This document shows positions 59,116 to 64,000 of a DNA stretch of 64,000 nt, piece by piece. The stretch covers positions 62,001 through 126,000 of the forward strand of contig NZ_AEUW02000001.1 of the NCBI RefSeq assembly GCF_000187995.2, given 5' to 3'. This DNA is from Streptococcus macacae NCTC 11558. GTDB taxonomy: Bacteria > Bacillota > Bacilli > Lactobacillales > Streptococcaceae. The notes below the pieces were generated by a model, which was given only the letters and a program-made list of their open reading frames with translations, was not told the origin of the DNA and did not search any database. Each line of letters opens with the position of its first letter. The stretch's first letter is position 1. A program made the position numbers and the translations under genes.

Positions 59116-60098
59116 GCGATAAAATTTATGAATATAAAGATGATCAAGATTGGTATATTGGTAAATGGACAGACTTTAATGCAGTAACGGCTATGGCTTC
59201 TATTTTAGAAGGAGACAGTGAACTCCAGTTATTAAAGGAAGAGCTGACTGCTTTGCTAGCCCAAGAGGAAAAAGGCTTTGCTATCACTGTGATTAAAAAG
59301 ACTTCGGATTTTCGCTTAATCTCTTTTGCAGTAGATATGATTGCATCTGAGACCAAACGGCCTTTGAAAGTTACCCAGCATCAAGGAGCAGTTTTAGTAT
59401 CTGAAAAAGATAAACTTTTACTCGTACATCTGCCTAAAGGAGGTACAGGCTTAACGAAATTTTTTGGAGATAGGAATCAATCCCTAGGGGATACCATACT
59501 TATTGCAACGCATAATGAAGGAAAAACCAAAGAATTTCGACAGCTCTTTGCCCAATTAGGTTTGAAAGTTGAAAATCTTAATCAATATCCTGATCTTCCT
59601 GAAGTCGAAGAAACTGGCCTAACTTTTGAAGAAAATGCTCGGCTGAAGGCAGAGACAATTGCAAAGCAAACAGGTAAAATAGTCCTAGCAGATGATTCTG
59701 GTCTCAAAGTTGATATTTTAGGTGGTCTTCCAGGTGTCTGGTCAGCTCGTTTTTCTGGAGCTGATGCTACAGATCAAAGTAATAACGCCAAGCTGCTTCA
59801 TGAATTAGCTATGGTTTTTGATCTCAAAAAACGCTCGGCTCAATTCCACACGACACTTGTGGCTGCCAAGACAGGAAAAGAAAGTCTGGTTGTTGAGGCT
59901 GACTGGCCTGGTTATATTGCTTTAGAGCCAAGAGGAGAAAACGGATTTGGTTATGATCCCTTGTTTATTGTCGGTGAAACAGGCAAAACCTCTGCTGAGC
60001 TAACGGCTCAAGAGAAAAATGAAATTTCTCATAGAGGTCAAGCTGTTAAGAAGTTAATGGAGGCATTCCCAGCATGGCTAAATACACATTTGTCATAA
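59112..60098 (+). CDS. rdgB: XTP/dITP pyrophosphatase RdgB with N-terminal extension
   Basis: RdgB removes non-canonical purine nucleotides such as ITP and XTP. The Ham1 domain begins near residue 127 ([18 protein letters not shown]) and includes [37 protein letters not shown] and NGFGYDPLF. The roughly 125-residue N-terminal extension is an acidic domain of unknown function that occurs in streptococcal RdgB proteins. The ATG at 59112 overlaps the murI stop (ATGA). A start at 59073 would read through murI. It overlaps the next gene by 25 nt. Confidence 0.94.
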   Translation: MSDKIYEYKDDQDWYIGKWTDFNAVTAMASILEGDSELQLLKEELTALLAQEEKGFAITVIKKTSDFRLISFAVDMIASETKRPLKVTQHQGAVLVSEKDKLLLVHLPKGGTGLTKFFGDRNQSLGDTILIATHNEGKTKEFRQLFAQLGLKVENLNQYPDLPEVEETGLTFEENARLKAETIAKQTGKIVLADDSGLKVDILGGLPGVWSARFSGADATDQSNNAKLLHELAMVFDLKKRSAQFHTTLVAAKTGKESLVVEADWPGYIALEPRGENGFGYDPLFIVGETGKTSAELTAQEKNEISHRGQAVKKLMEAFPAWLNTHLS

Positions 60099-60592
60099 TG
60101 AGCGATTCTCACGGAGACCGCCACATTGTGCAGGAAATAAAAGACCGCTACCTAGGAAAGGTGGATATGATTTTTCATAATGGCGATTCAGAGCTGCCTG
60201 CTAGCGATCCTATTTGGGAGGGAATTCAGGTCGTTTGCGGTAATTGTGATTTTGGTGATTATCCTGATTATTTGGTCACTCAGCTAACTGATTTAACAGT
60301 TGCTCAAACACATGGCCATCTGCTTGGTATCAATTTTGGTTTTGAACATTTAGATTTATGGGCTCAGGAACAAGATGCTGATATTTGTACATATGGCCAT
60401 TTGCATAGGCCTGCTGTTTGGAAAAATGGCAAAACACTTTTTATCAATCCTGGCAGCATCTCACAACCTCGCGGTGAAATCAATGAACGCCTTTATGCTA
60501 TGGTTACAATTGATGCCAAAAAGGCAAAGATTGATTACTTAACACGAGATCATAAGATCTACCCAGCACTCTCACAGGAAGTAAGAAGATGA
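60074..60592 (+). CDS. YfcE/YsnB-family metallophosphoesterase
   Basis: A 172-residue calcineurin-like phosphoesterase. Metal-binding motifs are DSHGD near residue 11, GDSEL, GNCDFGD, and THGHLLG plus YGHLHRP near the middle. The physiological substrate is unknown, although relatives hydrolyse phosphodiesters. It overlaps rdgB by 25 nt and cbpB by 4 nt, so it is translated by coupling. Confidence 0.9.
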   Translation: MAKYTFVIMSDSHGDRHIVQEIKDRYLGKVDMIFHNGDSELPASDPIWEGIQVVCGNCDFGDYPDYLVTQLTDLTVAQTHGHLLGINFGFEHLDLWAQEQDADICTYGHLHRPAVWKNGKTLFINPGSISQPRGEINERLYAMVTIDAKKAKIDYLTRDHKIYPALSQEVRR

Positions 60593-61050
60593 TAGCAAAA
60601 GAATTTGAAGATTTTTTAAACCCGGTTTTGTCAAATTATCTTATACCAGAAGAAGAATTGGCCATTTTTATTGATACACATAATACTGATCATGTGCTGC
60701 TTTTGCTGCTTAATAATGGCTTTTCGCGTGTTCCTGTTATCACTAAAGATAAAAAGTATGTTGGAACAATCAGTGTGTCTGATATTGTAAAATATCAAAA
60801 TGAAAAAGGTTTGACGGATGAAAAACTGGCTCAGCTGGATATTTCTTGTATAACTAATAAAAGTTTAGAAATAATGAGGCCAGATACGGACCTGACTGCT
60901 ATTATGCATAAGCTGGTGGATGCTAATTTCTTGCCTGTTGTTGAAGATGATGGAACTTTTCTTGGTATCATTACCAGAAAAACTGTTTTAAAGTCTTTAA
61001 ATAATTTACTCCATAATTTTACAAATGATTATATAATAACAAAAAAATGA
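60589..61050 (+). CDS. cbpB: CBS-domain protein, CbpB-like
   Basis: A 153-residue protein with two CBS domains in tandem (about 20-75 and 85-145; VITKDKKYVGTISVSDIVKY and PVVEDDGTFLGIITRKTVL). The pneumococcal homologue CbpB and Bacillus DarB bind cyclic di-AMP and link it to stringent response enzymes. Ligand binding here is inferred from family and operon position. It overlaps both neighbours by 4 nt (ATGA). Confidence 0.88.
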   Translation: MIAKEFEDFLNPVLSNYLIPEEELAIFIDTHNTDHVLLLLLNNGFSRVPVITKDKKYVGTISVSDIVKYQNEKGLTDEKLAQLDISCITNKSLEIMRPDTDLTAIMHKLVDANFLPVVEDDGTFLGIITRKTVLKSLNNLLHNFTNDYIITKK

Positions 61051-61784
61051 TACAATTTATTTCAGAATTTATTGCCAGTAAATCTCTAACGGCCAATTCA
61101 CAAAAGTCCTATTTGTATGATTTGCAGCAATTTATGGAAATCACAGGTGAGACGATCAATCAGGAAAAGTTAACATTTTATGAACAATCTCTCTTAAAAT
61201 TGAAAGTTTCAGCTAAGAAACGTAAAATTTCAGCTGTCAATCAGTTTCTTTTCTTTCTTTATGAAAAAGGTGAACTGACACACTTTTATAAAATAAAAAA
61301 TAAAGAAAAACTGCAAATTCCTGCTGTCACTCATGAGAATTTAGATACCGCTCTTTTTTATCAAGCAACAACAGACAGCACTGGCCAGCTCATTGCTCTT
61401 TTGATTGTTGAATTAGGACTGTCGCCTAGTGAGCTTATCCAACTGCAATGGGAAGATTTCACATTAGATTTTCAGGTACTGACAGTTAAAAATGAAAAGA
61501 CAATACGTGTTTTAGAATTACCCGATAAGCTAATGCCTTATCTTCGTCAATATCAAGCAAGAGGCTATCTTTTTAATAACAAAGGAAAAAGCTATTCAAG
61601 ACAGTGGCTTTTTCGAAAACTGAGCCGTTATTTGGATTCATTGGGTTTGACAGAAATGACAGCACAAAAATTACGCGAACAATTTATTATCAAAGAGAAG
61701 AATAAGGGTGTTACAATATTTGATTTGGCCAAACATCTAGGCCTTAAAAGTCCGGTAACACTGGAAAAATATTATCGAGACTGA
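61047..61784 (+). CDS. XerD-like tyrosine recombinase-fold protein with degenerate active site
   Basis: A 245-residue protein with the SAM-like N-terminal core-binding domain (about 1-75) and a C-terminal phage-integrase fold. The first catalytic Arg is replaced in [13 protein letters not shown], and the HxLRH box reads QKLRE. The LGH His is replaced by Leu in HLGLKSP. The Tyr near the end (EKYYRD) remains. It therefore probably does not recombine DNA. It overlaps cbpB by 4 nt and scpA by 1 nt, in an order conserved in streptococci. Confidence 0.88.
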   Translation: MIQFISEFIASKSLTANSQKSYLYDLQQFMEITGETINQEKLTFYEQSLLKLKVSAKKRKISAVNQFLFFLYEKGELTHFYKIKNKEKLQIPAVTHENLDTALFYQATTDSTGQLIALLIVELGLSPSELIQLQWEDFTLDFQVLTVKNEKTIRVLELPDKLMPYLRQYQARGYLFNNKGKSYSRQWLFRKLSRYLDSLGLTEMTAQKLREQFIIKEKNKGVTIFDLAKHLGLKSPVTLEKYYRD

Positions 61785-62488
61785 TGGATATAAAATTAAA
61801 AGATTTTGAGGGACCTCTGGATTTACTGCTTCATTTGGTTTCCAAGTATGAAGTGGATATCTATGATGTTCCTATTGTAGAAGTTATTGAACAGTATTTA
61901 TCTTACCTTGCTACTCTTCAGGCAATGAAGCTTGAGATTGCTGGAGAATACATGCTGATGGCAAGTCAGTTAATGCTGATTAAAAGCCGCAAACTCTTGC
62001 CTAAGCTTGTAGAAACCTTGGAAGAAGAGGATCCAGAGTTAGAATTATTGCAACAGATTGAAGACTATCGAACCTATAAGCTATTGGGAGAGCAGCTAAA
62101 TCTCAGACATGAAGAGCGTGCTTTGTATTTTTCAAAACCTAAAATGGATTTAGTTTATGAAAATACCGCACTCAAGCATGATAAGTCAGTGTTGGACATT
62201 TTTCTTGCTTTTTCAAAAGTTATGTCTGAAAAACAAGAGGAGATCAAAAATAATCATACAACTATTGAGAGTGATGATTTTCGTATTGAAGATAAAATGA
62301 TGATAATTGAGGAAGAACTGCTTCATCAAAGTAAGATGAATCTGTCAGACATATTCCAAAAAGCTCACTCTCCAAATGAAATTGTCACCATATTTTTGGC
62401 TGTTTTAGAACTTATTAAAGTCCATCGCGTTTTTGTCAAACAGGCTCATAATTTTAGTGATATTATTTTAACAAGGGAGAAAGTATGA
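61784..62488 (+). CDS. scpA: Segregation and condensation protein A
   Basis: ScpA is the kleisin that bridges the two SMC heads of the bacterial condensin. The 234-residue protein starts with the ScpA signature [27 protein letters not shown] helical middle and a C-terminal winged helix ([17 protein letters not shown]) follow. It shares one base with the xerD-like stop and 4 with scpB. Identification is secure. Confidence 0.97.
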   Translation: MDIKLKDFEGPLDLLLHLVSKYEVDIYDVPIVEVIEQYLSYLATLQAMKLEIAGEYMLMASQLMLIKSRKLLPKLVETLEEEDPELELLQQIEDYRTYKLLGEQLNLRHEERALYFSKPKMDLVYENTALKHDKSVLDIFLAFSKVMSEKQEEIKNNHTTIESDDFRIEDKMMIIEEELLHQSKMNLSDIFQKAHSPNEIVTIFLAVLELIKVHRVFVKQAHNFSDIILTREKV

Positions 62489-63063
62489 CACCTTTATCAA
62501 AAATAGAGGCCTTGCTGTTTGTAGCCGGTGAAGATGGGATAAGTCTGCGGCAGCTGGCAGATTTATTAGAGCTGCCTGCAACGGCCCTCATTCAGCAATT
62601 AGAAGAACTAGCCAAGAAATATAAAGCAGATGCTAATTGTGCTCTTTCTTTATTAGAATCTTCCAAGACTTATAAACTTGTTACTAAAAAAGATTATGCT
62701 GACTTGTTGCGGCAATATTCGAAAAGTCCTATTAATCAGAGTTTATCTCGAGCAAGTCTGGAAGTATTATCCATTATAGCTTATAAGCAGCCTATTACCA
62801 GAATAGAAGTAGATGATATCCGCAGTGTTAATTCCAGCGGTACGATTTCTAAATTGCAAGCTTTTGGACTGATCCGTGAAGCTGGGAAAAAAGAGGTCAT
62901 AGGAAGGCCTCATTTATATGTGACTACAGATTATTTTTTGGATTATATGGGTATTAATAGTTTGGAAGAGTTGCCAGATGTTTCCAATATCGAACTAAAG
63001 GATGAGGAATTTACTCTTTTTGCTGATAAGACAAGAGCAAAGGATATCGAAAATGAGAATTAA
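62485..63063 (+). CDS. scpB: Segregation and condensation protein B
   Basis: ScpB dimers bind the ScpA linker in the SMC complex. The 192-residue protein has two winged-helix domains (about 3-80 and 88-165) with [24 protein letters not shown] and [24 protein letters not shown]. An acidic C-terminal tail follows. It starts in the overlap with scpA (GGGAGAAAGT upstream) and overlaps rluB by 11 nt. Confidence 0.97.
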   Translation: MTPLSKIEALLFVAGEDGISLRQLADLLELPATALIQQLEELAKKYKADANCALSLLESSKTYKLVTKKDYADLLRQYSKSPINQSLSRASLEVLSIIAYKQPITRIEVDDIRSVNSSGTISKLQAFGLIREAGKKEVIGRPHLYVTTDYFLDYMGINSLEELPDVSNIELKDEEFTLFADKTRAKDIENEN

Positions 63064-63793
63064 TAAATATATTGCACATGCTGGAGTGACAAGCCGACGT
63101 AAAGCAGAGACTTATATTAAAGAAGGCTTGGTGACTGTTAATGGCCAGGTGGTGACTAAGCTAGCTACGAATGTAAAGGCAGGTGATCTTGTAGAAATAA
63201 AGGGTCAGCCTATTTATAATGAAGAAAAGGTCTATTATCTTTTAAACAAACCTCGCGGTGTGATTTCTACAGTATCTGATGATAAAGGGCGCAAGACTGT
63301 ACTTGATTTGCTTCCCAATGTTAAGGAACGCATTTATCCTGTTGGCCGTTTGGATTGGGATACAAGCGGCGTTTTGATCTTAACTAATGATGGTGATTTT
63401 ACAGATCAGATGATTCATCCTCGAAATGAAATTGACAAAGTTTATTTAGCACGTGTTAAAGGACTTGCCAACAAGGAAAATTTGCGACCGTTGACGAGAG
63501 GTGTTCTTATTGATGACAAAAAAACAAAACCAGCACATTACCGTATTCTAAAAGTAGATACTGTAAAAAATCGTTCTGTAATTGAATTGACGATTCATGA
63601 AGGCCGCAACCATCAAGTCAAAAAGATGCTGGAAGCTGTCGGACTGCTGGTTGATAAGCTGTCGCGGATACGGTTTGGAACCATTGATTTAAAGGGATTA
63701 GGATCTGGAGAATCAAGGCGGCTAAGTAAAAAAGAAATTGGCCAGCTCTATAATGCTGCAGCACATAAAAAGAATGAAAAAAATAGTAATTAA
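63053..63793 (+). CDS. rluB: 23S rRNA pseudouridine synthase RluB
   Basis: RluB converts U2605 of 23S rRNA (E. coli numbering) to pseudouridine. The ATG at 63053 gives 246 residues starting [19 protein letters not shown], the S4 RNA-binding domain. The catalytic domain has [17 protein letters not shown], with the catalytic Asp, and [23 protein letters not shown] lies upstream within scpB. RsuA or RluE-type relatives share the fold, but the operon with scpAB favours RluB. Confidence 0.95.
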   Translation: MRINKYIAHAGVTSRRKAETYIKEGLVTVNGQVVTKLATNVKAGDLVEIKGQPIYNEEKVYYLLNKPRGVISTVSDDKGRKTVLDLLPNVKERIYPVGRLDWDTSGVLILTNDGDFTDQMIHPRNEIDKVYLARVKGLANKENLRPLTRGVLIDDKKTKPAHYRILKVDTVKNRSVIELTIHEGRNHQVKKMLEAVGLLVDKLSRIRFGTIDLKGLGSGESRRLSKKEIGQLYNAAAHKKNEKNSN

Positions 63794-64000
63794 CTTTGTC
63801 AGATTTTATCAAAAGAGCATTTCTCCTATTTTTCCACCTTCTTGCCGTTACCAGCCAACTTGCTCCAATTATATGATTGAGGCAATTGAAAAACATGGTT
63901 TAAAGGGAGTATTGATGGGAGCTGCCCGTATCCTTCGCTGTCATCCTTTTGTTAAGGGCGGTGAAGACCCTGTTCCAGATCATTTTAGCTTGAAAAGAAA
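63774..64000 (+). CDS. yidD: Membrane protein insertion efficiency factor YidD (partial)
   Basis: This gene is cut by the right edge of the window. The 75 visible codons from the ATG at 63774 read [20 protein letters not shown] and continue with [31 protein letters not shown] and [10 protein letters not shown]. These are the three conserved cysteines and the C-terminal signature of YidD, a small amphipathic protein thought to help YidC-dependent insertion. Most of its usual length (about 70-85 residues) is therefore present. It overlaps the rluB 3' end by 20 nt. Confidence 0.93.
   Translation, partial: MKKIVINFVRFYQKSISPIFPPSCRYQPTCSNYMIEAIEKHGLKGVLMGAARILRCHPFVKGGEDPVPDHFSLKR

Noticed and set aside
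61047..61784. XerD-like gene considered as the integrase of a mobile element
   Set aside because: Active-site residues are missing and the gene is embedded with overlaps in a conserved housekeeping operon.

Overview
The window is a low-GC Firmicutes chromosome segment. It almost certainly comes from a Streptococcus, and the closest resemblance I can judge by eye is to the mutans group. The evidence is LuxS, the RNase Y/gmk/rpoZ/priA/fmt/rsmB/stp/stk block followed by liaFSR, comFA/comFC with a ComX-type promoter, the FabT-controlled fabM-fabT-fabH-acpP-fabK-fabD-fabG-fabF-accB-fabZ-accCDA locus (FabK and FabM instead of FabI and FabA), an rRNA operon with the usual streptococcal tRNA order, and the snf2-hypothetical-murC-GNAT-mltG-greA order. 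The species cannot be fixed from sequence reading alone.

Layout. 1-15.3 kb: luxS on the minus strand, then a rightward run of information-processing and signalling genes (rny, gmk, rpoZ, priA, fmt, rsmB, stp1, stkP, liaFSR, a HAD-cyclophilin fusion, an S1-domain protein). 15.4-19.8 kb: cysK and a YigZ/IMPACT protein leftward, then comFA, comFC and hpf rightward. 19.9-21.2 kb: a 5'-truncated TcaA/YvbJ-like gene. 21.2-27.6 kb: one complete rRNA operon (16S, tRNA-Ala, 23S, 5S) followed by nine tRNA genes (Val, Asp, Lys, Leu, Thr, Gly, Leu, Arg, Pro) and a terminator. 27.6-31.6 kb: an accessory patch with a probable ISL3-type transposase remnant, a broken MarR regulator, intact hchA-like and SDR genes, and another broken gene. 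31.6-44.2 kb: aspartate kinase (leftward) and the complete type II fatty-acid synthesis and acetyl-CoA carboxylase cluster. 44.2-64 kb: snf2, murC, mltG, greA, yidC, acyP, a SpoU-type methyltransferase, an HD-domain gene, a BI-1 family membrane protein, lysA, yneF, and the tightly overlapping murI-rdgB-yfcE-cbpB-xerD-like-scpA-scpB-rluB-yidD operon, which runs off the right edge.

How the genes work together. The fab/acc locus holds every step from acetyl-CoA to acyl-ACP plus its own repressor. FabT-type palindromes lie before fabT and fabK, and a weaker one lies before fabM. The Stp1/StkP pair and LiaFSR are adjacent envelope-stress systems. murI, murC, mltG, lysA and yidC serve wall and membrane biogenesis. 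scpA/scpB serve chromosome segregation. A near-exact CmbR-type operator sits upstream of the cysK promoter.

I found no CRISPR array, prophage, integrative element or secretion system, and nothing I can honestly call a new biological system. The more unusual signals are regulatory or degenerative: two probable leaderless mRNAs (comFA and the SpoU methyltransferase), a MarR gene broken by an exact 14-bp tandem duplication, a truncated gene beside the rRNA operon, a small degenerate interspersed repeat seen at three sites, and clusters of intergenic hairpins.
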